This document shows, in pieces, positions 13,292-19,225 of a DNA stretch of 22,405 nucleotides. The translations under genes were made by a program, and so were the position numbers. The stretch covers positions 1 through 22,405 of the IMG/VR virus record IMGVR_UViG_3300023196_000245. One strand, written 5' to 3'. The notes below the pieces were generated by a model. The model made no database searches. It had not been told where the DNA came from and saw only the letters and a program-made list of their open reading frames with translations. The DNA is from a virus. The number at the start of each line of letters is the position of its first letter. Positions within the stretch are counted from its first letter, which is position 1.

Positions 13292-13521
13292 TAGCGTGCC
13301 TTGAAGTGATCCCAGAAGGCCGCTGCCGCCACGAACAGACCGCCAATCCACAGCAGGGGCTTGGCAAGTCGGCTCAGTGTTTCCAGCACTTGGAATGCAC
13401 CTTGGGCCGCAGCAAACGCAGCCGTCACGTCCTTGGTGCTTTCTGTCAGCCCATCCACCTTAGTCTCAACAGCCACCAGCCTGTCGTAGATTTCTCGGTG
13501 GGTTACATCGTGGCCGCTCAC
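13291..13521 (-). CDS. XhlA-like membrane protein with N-terminal coiled coil
   Basis: The start is GTG 13521, overlapping the previous stop as GTGA. The 76-residue protein has an N-terminal helical heptad region (REIYDRLVAVETKVDGLTES) and a C-terminal membrane segment, LLWIGGLFVAAAAFW, ending in basic residues. This is the layout of XhlA-type phage membrane proteins, which act with holins in lysis. The location before the holin and endolysin genes supports a lysis role. Family match is by layout, not by a unique motif. Confidence 0.6.
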   Translation of the reverse strand: MSGHDVTHREIYDRLVAVETKVDGLTESTKDVTAAFAAAQGAFQVLETLSRLAKPLLWIGGLFVAAAAFWDHFKAR

Positions 13522-13724
13522 ACTATCGCCCCTTGCAGCGGTGTCAAATCTTCCGTAGTCCAGAAGTCTTTTGCCAACATGATGATCAGATGGTCACGGT
13601 TACGCTGGAGGCAGTCGGCCCAGTCTTCGTCTGTCATCTTCTCAGGCTGACCTGCGTTGATGAGGGCTACGCTGTCGAGGGCGGCAGAGTAGTGCTGCGC
13701 GATTTGTTCGGGGGTGATGTTCAT
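13518..13724 (-). CDS. 68-aa small acidic phage protein
   Basis: The product, [20 protein letters not shown] and onwards, is acidic and predicted helical. The [20 protein letters not shown] segment is typical of short proteins encoded beside tail-fibre or lysis genes in many phages. It overlaps both neighbours by four bases. No membrane segment or catalytic motif is seen. A tail-fibre assembly role would fit the position but is unproven. Confidence 0.65.
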   Translation of the reverse strand: MNITPEQIAQHYSAALDSVALINAGQPEKMTDEDWADCLQRNRDHLIIMLAKDFWTTEDLTPLQGAIV

Positions 13725-14896
13725 GCTTGGCCTTTCAGTGCTGCTACATCAGATTGGAGTTGGGTGATGATGGCGGCTTGTGTATCAACCAATGTCTTGA
13801 GTTTTTTCATTTCGTTGATGATGACAATAGAAAGCATTGAATACGGAATACTGTCTGGAAGAATTTCCCCGTCAATATCTCTTTGCACAACAACATCAGG
13901 GATTTGAGCAAATGTTTCTTCTGCAATTAAGCCAAAGCATCTTTCGCCTGTTGCCTTGTCATCATAAGAAACGGGGCGCAAGTTATATAGATTTGATGTA
14001 TCAAACTCTAAATCTACGATGTTAGTTTTGTACCGCTGAGAAGATGTTTGGTAATACATCTCGCCATTTGAGGCATTAAACCGAAGGTCATTGTTTGCGG
14101 TTGCAGAACTTCTAATGTTTGGAACAAAATAACCATTAGTCCCCGCTATCCACATCCGTGGATTCCCATCTCCATCAGACAGCACGATGTAGTTGCTTTC
14201 TGAGCGAATGTCGAGGCCACCTTGGTTGCCTGAAAAGACGCCGAGGATGGTGTTTTTTGTGCCGCCCGTCATAGCACTACCCGCACCCCTACCAACAAAA
14301 GTGCTGTTAAAGGAGCCGGTTGTAGCCGTGCCTGCTTGGTAGCCTACAAAAACATTTCCATCACCGTTGTTGTGGGTGTACCCTGCGGCGCGTCCAATAA
14401 GAGTGTTTTGAGCGCCAGCGGTATTTGTATACCCAGCCTGATACCCCACAGCGGTGTTGTCGTTGGCGGTGGTGTTGGCTGGAAGAGCGCTTGCACCTAC
14501 TGCCGTGTTTTGCGCCCCTGTAGTATTCGCCGCCAAAGCACTCGCACCCACCGCAGTGTTGGTAGCCACAGCACCAGCGCCACGGCCTACTGTGAGTCCT
14601 TGGATGGTTGCATCAGAGGAAGATGTGAGGGTAGTGAACGCACCTGTGTCTGGTGTCGTTGCGCCGATGGCTGCTGCATCAATCGTGCTTGATGCACCAG
14701 TCACCACCAGCGTGCCGGCCACGCTCAAGGTCTTGCCAGAACCGACATTCAGGCCGACAGAGGTGCCTGTGCCGTCAGCCTTGAAGATGCCGTCAACCGA
14801 GTCTAGATCGGAATTTATCTTTTGCCCCCAAGAATCTGTTGAGGCTCCTACCTCGGGCTTTGTGAGGCCAAGGTTTGTGGTTGTGGTATCTGCCAT
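13721..14896 (-). CDS. Tail fibre with C-terminal S74 self-cleaving chaperone domain
   Basis: The 391-residue protein starts [20 protein letters not shown], a usual fibre N-terminus that attaches to the tail. Residues about 113-215 hold six or seven repeats of 16-18 residues beginning NTAVG/NTLIG/NVFVG, with GxxAG, as in trimeric beta-helical fibres and adhesin heads. Residues 284-391 are an intramolecular chaperone (peptidase S74) domain: SSQRYKTNI gives the S-x-x-R-x-K motif (Ser285, Lys290). RPVSYDD, GLIAEE and a C-terminal coiled coil follow. The chaperone would trimerise the fibre and be cut off at Ser285. The chaperone part is far more AT-rich than the N-terminus. AAGGAA precedes the start. 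Confidence 0.85.
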   Translation of the reverse strand: MADTTTTNLGLTKPEVGASTDSWGQKINSDLDSVDGIFKADGTGTSVGLNVGSGKTLSVAGTLVVTGASSTIDAAAIGATTPDTGAFTTLTSSSDATIQGLTVGRGAGAVATNTAVGASALAANTTGAQNTAVGASALPANTTANDNTAVGYQAGYTNTAGAQNTLIGRAAGYTHNNGDGNVFVGYQAGTATTGSFNSTFVGRGAGSAMTGGTKNTILGVFSGNQGGLDIRSESNYIVLSDGDGNPRMWIAGTNGYFVPNIRSSATANNDLRFNASNGEMYYQTSSQRYKTNIVDLEFDTSNLYNLRPVSYDDKATGERCFGLIAEETFAQIPDVVVQRDIDGEILPDSIPYSMLSIVIINEMKKLKTLVDTQAAIITQLQSDVAALKGQA

Positions 14897-14906
14897 GATT
14901 TATTCC

Positions 14907-15605
14907 TTAAACGGTTTCCCAAACTTCGGCCACATCAGCAATCGGCGTCCATGTCTCTGGCGTGTCACTGATGCCGGTCCACGACTCTGCCGTGTCCCCT
15001 TGATTATTCCATTTATACGCGCCGAATGCGTACATGGTGCTAATGCAATTGATGCTGAAACTAAACGGCATCACCCGCACCGATTCCACCACCAGCATCC
15101 CCGCCGCCTCAATCGTGATCGGCTGGTTGACGATGACATTGGAGTCAATCGCCATCAGCGCGTCACTGGCAATCGTGCAACTGATGAACGCAATCCGCTG
15201 CCCGTTCACCGCCATGCTGGAGTCAGCGGCCACAGCTACATCACCAATCGCGTAGCGCAGGCCCGCAGCCGCGACAGATGAAGCGTCTGAGACGCTGGCG
15301 CTGCCTACCGCGTACCGCAGGCCAGCACAGGCAACCGCTGACGATGCAGCAACAGCAAACGCGCCGTCGATGATCTTGTCGCCGGCAATTGATGCCGATG
15401 AGGATGCGGACACAGAGAACGCACCATCGCGCACTATCTGGCCGGCAACAACCTCAGTCGATGCGGCAGCAACATCAGCCGCACCAATGCAAACGCGAGT
15501 CGCTGCAATTGATGCAGAACTCGCGCTTGTAATATCTACGGCACCGAGACTTACCCCGAAGGAGTAATTGCCCCCGCCGTAGTAGCCGGAGCCGTATGCG
15601 GCCAT
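14907..15605 (-). CDS. Repeat-built tail or fibre protein (20-residue repeats)
   Basis: The 232-residue protein has a Gly/Tyr-rich start (MAAYGSGYYGGGNYSFGVSL) followed by eight consecutive 20-residue repeats (residues 22-181) with consensus near A-x-x-V-x-A-x-S-x-A-x-I-A-G-x-R-I-x-x-G. Small residues alternating with aliphatic ones suggest a beta-solenoid of one repeat per turn. Residues about 207-232 add a second pattern, a ten-residue E-[ST]-W-T-x-I-x-D-x-x unit. It lies between the fibre gene and a tail protein, so it is probably part of the receptor-binding or decoration apparatus. No catalytic motif is seen. Confidence 0.6.
   Translation of the reverse strand: MAAYGSGYYGGGNYSFGVSLGAVDITSASSASIAATRVCIGAADVAAASTEVVAGQIVRDGAFSVSASSSASIAGDKIIDGAFAVAASSAVACAGLRYAVGSASVSDASSVAAAGLRYAIGDVAVAADSSMAVNGQRIAFISCTIASDALMAIDSNVIVNQPITIEAAGMLVVESVRVMPFSFSINCISTMYAFGAYKWNNQGDTAESWTGISDTPETWTPIADVAEVWETV
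15063..15542 (-). repeat. Eight tandem 60-bp coding repeats
   Basis: These are the coding units of the 20-residue repeats. The period is exactly 60 bases throughout, with no gap. Some neighbours are also similar at DNA level: CGTAGCGCAG at 15251 and CGTACCGCAG at 15311 lie exactly 60 bases apart. Copies towards 15063 have diverged more. This fits growth by tandem duplication. Confidence 0.7.
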
Positions 15606-15606
15606 C

Positions 15607-16002
15607 TTAGGTCAGCGTGACTGTCAGGCTGGAGGCCGGAACGCGGAACACATCGCCATCGTTGATGGTGCGTGATGTAGTCAGGGCAGACCATGCAAGC
15701 ATGTTGCCGCCAGTGCTGGCATCAAAGATGGCAGCGTGAGTCAATGTGCCCCAGTTGCCGCCAGATGCGGGATCAAACTCAATGGCCGCTGCATTGGTGG
15801 CCGTGGTGGCCGTGCCGGTAATAGTCATCGTGCCGGTGGCCTTGCGGGCGTAGCCGTTGCCAGAGACCTCAGTGCCGCCACCCGTGTCGCTCGGGGCTGC
15901 CGTAAACAGTCCGACATACCAAGCCGTTGGGCGGGTAGCGCTGTTGGTGGTCAGAAGCCAGTTGAGAACCAGGTTCTCGGTGTAGTCGGTAAAGGATGAC
16001 AT
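15607..16002 (-). CDS. Phage tail protein of the YVGLFTAAP type
   Basis: The 131-residue protein begins MSSFTDYTENLVLNWLLTTN and contains AWYVGLFTAAPSDTGGGTEV, GNGYARKA, NWGTLTHAAIFDASTGGNML and a final VPASSLTVTLT. I recognise this order of motifs in many small beta-rich phage tail or fibre-associated proteins. It probably decorates or joins tail fibres. It is encoded just after the adaptor (one-base overlap, TAATG) and before the repeat protein. There is no enzymatic signature. The exact structural place is unknown. Confidence 0.65.
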   Translation of the reverse strand: MSSFTDYTENLVLNWLLTTNSATRPTAWYVGLFTAAPSDTGGGTEVSGNGYARKATGTMTITGTATTATNAAAIEFDPASGGNWGTLTHAAIFDASTGGNMLAWSALTTSRTINDGDVFRVPASSLTVTLT

Positions 16003-16631
16003 TAACGCACTCCAAAGGGTTTAACTCGTGATTTCAAAACGCCACGGCTTGATGTCGCACCCTGATCGGCCACCCGCAGGGCATCCAATCCGGCAGCGTA
16101 CAGTGTGGTCCAGACATTGATCCGTTCATCGTCCTTGAGATACGGGGCCGACTGGATCAGTGCGCCGTACAGGTAGATGTCGGGTGCCATCGTCAGCAGC
16201 CAGTTGGTCGGCGCGGCATCCGTCAGGCGCGGGATTTTGGCGAAGTAGGACAACTCTGCCGTGTAAGACGAGTCCGGCGCAGGATGCACGCGGAACTGGT
16301 TACCCACCATGCTGAAGTACAGCGGGCGGCTCGGTGCCGTGTTGCTGGCGTCCATGCTGTCCATCTCGTCATCAGTCGCAAACTCCAATGGCTGGACTGG
16401 CGATGTGCTGGTCAGTTTGAATGTGCGGGCCTGCAAGAAGTCAGACGGGACTGCGCTGTACTTGGTGTCAATGGTGGCGTCAGCGCGGGTCAGCATCTGC
16501 CGCACCCGCAAATTGCGCTCGGTCTGGGTCTCAGACAGCGCAATAAAGTTGGCAATCGCAGCCGACAAATCCGACCGATTCAGCCAGTCGGCGACAGCGG
16601 ATTTCAGTTCAGTGTATGTTGTGATTGCCAT
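16002..16631 (-). CDS. Head-tail adaptor protein, SU10-like
   Basis: The 209-residue product starts MAITTYTELKSAVADWLNRS and continues with helices (LSAAIANFIALSETQTERNL) and a beta-region ending with FRVHPAPDSSYTAELSYFAK. The pattern Y-x-E-L-x-x-A-V-x-D-W-L-N-R and R-P-x-x-Y/F-x-x-x-G/N is typical of phage adaptor proteins that form a ring under the portal in podoviruses such as SU10. YLYGALIQSAPYLKDDERIN is the conserved C-terminal helix. It would connect the portal to the tail hub protein at 8603-10084. Position after capsid agrees. Confidence 0.7.
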   Translation of the reverse strand: MAITTYTELKSAVADWLNRSDLSAAIANFIALSETQTERNLRVRQMLTRADATIDTKYSAVPSDFLQARTFKLTSTSPVQPLEFATDDEMDSMDASNTAPSRPLYFSMVGNQFRVHPAPDSSYTAELSYFAKIPRLTDAAPTNWLLTMAPDIYLYGALIQSAPYLKDDERINVWTTLYAAGLDALRVADQGATSSRGVLKSRVKPFGVR

Positions 16632-16638
16632 GACTCAA

Positions 16639-16953
16639 TCATACCTTCCCAGGCCGTGTTCGGAACACCTGGTTCGCGCTGTCATTAAGCCAAGCCTTGA
16701 GCCTTTTCGGGTCTTGCAAGATGCCCTGCTTTTGCAGGTCATGGTAAATGCTCATGGGGATGCTGCCGACCTTGTGCATCTCGCCCTTCCAGTTGGCCTT
16801 GCCGTCAACATTGTTGTAGGTGGCCTTGTTGTTCTCGATGATGTCGGTGATGTCCTGCTTGGTCTCAATCGTCACACTGCCGTCAGTGTGCTCATGCCAA
16901 AGCTGGGTGATACCCGCACTCTTGTTTTGAGAAAGAATTCTTGTGTCGATCAT
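16639..16953 (-). CDS. 104-aa conserved podovirus-type phage protein
   Basis: The product opens MIDTRILSQNKSAGITQLWH and ends with HKVGSIPMSIYHDLQKQGIL and WLNDSANQVFRTRPGKV, an arrangement found in many podovirus-type phages next to the capsid gene. It is predicted alpha/beta and soluble. It probably acts in head or connector assembly; the exact function is not known. The start codon is only two bases after the T-tract of a terminator hairpin, with no ribosome site. The conserved opening RILSQ argues against a later start. Translation may rely on readthrough transcripts and an unusual initiation mode. Confidence 0.7.
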   Translation of the reverse strand: MIDTRILSQNKSAGITQLWHEHTDGSVTIETKQDITDIIENNKATYNNVDGKANWKGEMHKVGSIPMSIYHDLQKQGILQDPKRLKAWLNDSANQVFRTRPGKV

Positions 16954-16955
16954 GT

Positions 16956-16989
16956 AAAAAAAGGGGCTGAGTTATTAGCCCAGCCCCTT
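16956..16989 (-). terminator. Strong intrinsic terminator after the major capsid gene
   Basis: Read on the minus strand, AAGGGGCTG (16989-16981), an 11-base loop and CAGCCCCTT (16969-16961) form a nine-base perfect stem. It is followed by a run of seven Ts (complement of A16956-16962) that overlaps the stem's foot. An alternative inner GGGCT/AGCCC pairing exists. It lies 16 bases after the capsid stop. It should end most head transcripts and lower expression of downstream tail genes, as the terminator after T7 gene 10 does. Confidence 0.9.
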
Positions 16990-17005
16990 AGTTGATTACC
17001 TCAGA

Positions 17006-17962
17006 TTAAGAGGTGGTCAGGTCGAAGGCACCGCCGTGGGCGACTTCGGTGTGGACGCGCAGAGCCCACTCGCACAGCAGCAGCTTTTTCTCAGCATCGC
17101 CGGTCTTGGCCATGTCCATCGTCTGCATTGGGCGCAGGTAGTCGATGGATGCGTACTCGCCGTCAACCACAAAGGCATCGCGCTCACGCTGGAACCTCGA
17201 GGGGACGATAGAAACATTGCCGAAATCACTTACATAAATATCGGCCGCTGCAACTATAGTACTAGGTTTTGCACCGTCAACATTGAAGCGCGAGGCAGCG
17301 ATACCAGCGAAGGCAGAGACCTTGGCCTTGTTGACTGGGCCAACCAGCAGCATCTTGGGGGTGCCGCCTTCGGTCCAGACCTGCTGGATGACATCCTTCA
17401 GGATCGCTTCAGTGAAAGCACGCTGGGTGCCGTCATTGCGGGGATCAGTTGGGATGGTGGTGTACACGGGGTCAGTACCATCGCTGGCCTTGTTCGTGTT
17501 GGTCTTCAGGAACGCTTGCAGGGAAGCAGTCGTGCGGGCAGTCGTGGAATCACCAGCCACTGCGGCTTGGTTGTTCAGGCACGAAAACTCGATGTCACGC
17601 TTCATCTCAGAACCCTTCTTGGCGATCTGATAAGCGACTTCAGACTTGCGGCCAGCCTTGTTCACTGTGTCTTCAGTGCCGGAGATGACAACCGACTTGC
17701 GGCTGATCTGGGCATAGTTTTGCAGACGAACAGTGGCGGTCACTGCGTCATAAGAAGTCTCGTCGCCCTCAAGCTGGGCATTGGCAGCAGCAGCGGCCAG
17801 TGCATCGGTCTGCCAGTCGAACAGGGTGTTGGAGATCGAACCCTTGCCGATGTTGGAGACGAAAGGAGTCTCCTCTGGCGAGATGTTGTAGATCACATTG
17901 GAGAGGTCTTCACGGATACCCTTGGCAGAGTAGGTGAGAAATGTATTGGAAGCAATAGCCAT
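17006..17962 (-). CDS. Major capsid protein, SU10/DUF5309-like HK97 fold
   Basis: The 318-residue protein begins MAIASNTFLTYSAKGIREDL, then SNVIYNISPEETPFVSNIGK, the typical start of SU10-type (DUF5309) capsid proteins. NTLFDWQTDALAAAAANAQL, NYAQISRKSVVISGTED and SEVAYQIAKKGSEMKRDIEF follow in the usual order, with a C-terminal DYLRPMQTMDMAKTGDAEKK and VHTEVAHGG. It forms the icosahedral or prolate shell. It follows the scaffold gene by 17 bases, with AAGGAC before the start, and is closed by a strong terminator. A stretch around 17190-17280 uses rarer codons (ATA, AGG, AGT) than the rest of the gene. Confidence 0.85.
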   Translation of the reverse strand: MAIASNTFLTYSAKGIREDLSNVIYNISPEETPFVSNIGKGSISNTLFDWQTDALAAAAANAQLEGDETSYDAVTATVRLQNYAQISRKSVVISGTEDTVNKAGRKSEVAYQIAKKGSEMKRDIEFSCLNNQAAVAGDSTTARTTASLQAFLKTNTNKASDGTDPVYTTIPTDPRNDGTQRAFTEAILKDVIQQVWTEGGTPKMLLVGPVNKAKVSAFAGIAASRFNVDGAKPSTIVAAADIYVSDFGNVSIVPSRFQRERDAFVVDGEYASIDYLRPMQTMDMAKTGDAEKKLLLCEWALRVHTEVAHGGAFDLTTS

Positions 17963-17979
17963 GATAAGTCCTTAAAAAG

Positions 17980-18957
17980 TCAAAGTAGTCGTTCAATGAG
18001 ATTGGCCGCATCGCGGACATTCCCAGTTTTGGCGAGACGCTGTTGAGATTGCTTGACTATGCTCGACTGTGGTTGCTTGGAGATCGTGCCTGGCCGTGCC
18101 GTGGGCGTTGAACTCTGCACCGGCTTCAAGTCTTTACGCTTGGCCACCATCGCATCGTAGGCAGCCAGCTTTCGCAGCGCCAACAGAATCCGATGATCCC
18201 TCACATTATTCAACTCTTGCTCGGACAACCCGACTGCCTTACCTGCTGAAATCCAATCCTGTTTCGCTTTCGCGGCAGTCTTTGGGTCTCTCAGTTCCGG
18301 AGCTTGCGACAGCAGCAAATCTTTCTCTTTGGACAATTCATCCTTCAAGTAGGCGTTTTGCTCTTTCGCTTGCTCGTCAGCCAAACGCTTTTGCTCTGAC
18401 GCAATTGCCGCCATTCGCTCCGCATTCGACCGCTGCAATTCACGCTGCTTGACCCATTCGATGGGGTCCTCGTTGTAGAGGTAGTCCATATCGACTTGGG
18501 GCGTTGCTTGCGTCAACTGCTCCTGCAAGGCACCTAACAGTTGAGCGTATTGGGCACGCTCGTTTCGCACAGACTCAAACTCGGCCTGAGCTTGCTTACG
18601 CTCTTGGGCCAGCGCTTGGGTTTTGCGCGTGTAGTCCTCGGTCCTGCTGTAGCCCTTCTGCAACTCGTCCAGCGTCACCTCAACATCCTTGCCGTCAACT
18701 TTGACGGTGAACTTCGATGGCTGTTCTTCTTGCTCAGGTTCCTCAGCGTCCTCAGACTCTACATCTTCAGATTCCACCTCTGCCGCGTCATCTTCAGCAG
18801 AAACTTCCTCATCGATGGTTTCGGGCTCATCGCCCATCAGCGCCTCGGGCTCCTGCTGTTCTCCGTCTCCGGACAGCATCGACTCGATGGCATTTGCGGC
18901 TTGGTCAGCCGTCATGGCTTGCGAAACACTGGCCGAGGCCGTGGTGTCATTGCTCAT
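17980..18957 (-). CDS. Capsid scaffold protein
   Basis: The 325-residue protein is encoded just before the capsid gene. Residues 30-80 are strongly acidic (EDDAAEVESEDVESEDAEEP). Residues 81-125 carry KFTVKVDGKDVEVTLDELQK with GYSRTEDYTRKTQAL, a motif common in phage scaffolds. Residues 110-235 are long charged helices, and the C-terminus (LAKTGNVRDAANLIERLL) is a short basic/amphipathic end of the kind that binds capsid protein. It would guide prohead assembly and then leave. No protease motif is present, so release may be without self-cleavage. Confidence 0.8.
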   Translation of the reverse strand: MSNDTTASASVSQAMTADQAANAIESMLSGDGEQQEPEALMGDEPETIDEEVSAEDDAAEVESEDVESEDAEEPEQEEQPSKFTVKVDGKDVEVTLDELQKGYSRTEDYTRKTQALAQERKQAQAEFESVRNERAQYAQLLGALQEQLTQATPQVDMDYLYNEDPIEWVKQRELQRSNAERMAAIASEQKRLADEQAKEQNAYLKDELSKEKDLLLSQAPELRDPKTAAKAKQDWISAGKAVGLSEQELNNVRDHRILLALRKLAAYDAMVAKRKDLKPVQSSTPTARPGTISKQPQSSIVKQSQQRLAKTGNVRDAANLIERLL

Positions 18958-18976
18958 GTAATTGGTTCCTAGTTTA

Positions 18977-19225
18977 TCAAGTATTCATCTTTTGCAGTTG
19001 CTTCTTGGCGATCTTCCCATCGTCAATAAACACTTGCAGCTTGGTTTTCAAATCATCCAGCACCCGCAGGCTCATATAAACCTGCTCACGCTTTGCAGAC
19101 TCGTCAACTTTACTTGTTTTCCAGTTGTTTGTGTATTGCATTTCAAGTTCATTGAATGCAGTCATCAGGGTATCGTCACCGAGCAACTGCTCGGCGCGAG
19201 TACCTAAATCAATTTTTCGTTTCAC
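18977..19225 (-). CDS. 82-aa helical protein between portal and scaffold
   Basis: ATG 19225 overlaps the portal stop as ATGA. The product (MKRKIDLGTRAEQLLGDDTL, then NELEMQYTNNWKTSKVDESA, then REQVYMSLRVLDDLKTKLQV) is predicted as three helices with a pattern R-A-E-Q-L-L and W-x-x-[ST]...R-E-x-x-Y/W, common in small phage proteins at this locus. It may assist portal or scaffold assembly. The function has not been established. The gene is more AT-rich than the portal gene. Confidence 0.7.
   Translation of the reverse strand: MKRKIDLGTRAEQLLGDDTLMTAFNELEMQYTNNWKTSKVDESAKREQVYMSLRVLDDLKTKLQVFIDDGKIAKKQLQKMNT

Noticed and set aside
14454-15281. Plus-strand open frame opposite the fibre and repeat protein
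   Set aside because: It spans two real minus-strand genes and reads as low-complexity sequence created by their repeats.
15063-15542. Tandem 60-bp repeats considered as a CRISPR array or diversity-generating template
   Set aside because: The repeats are in-frame coding units without spacers, and no Cas gene or reverse transcriptase is present in the window.
17036-18046. Plus-strand open frame (336 codons) opposite the major capsid gene
   Set aside because: It is an antisense shadow of a well-supported capsid gene, has no recognisable domain and crosses the capsid-scaffold junction.
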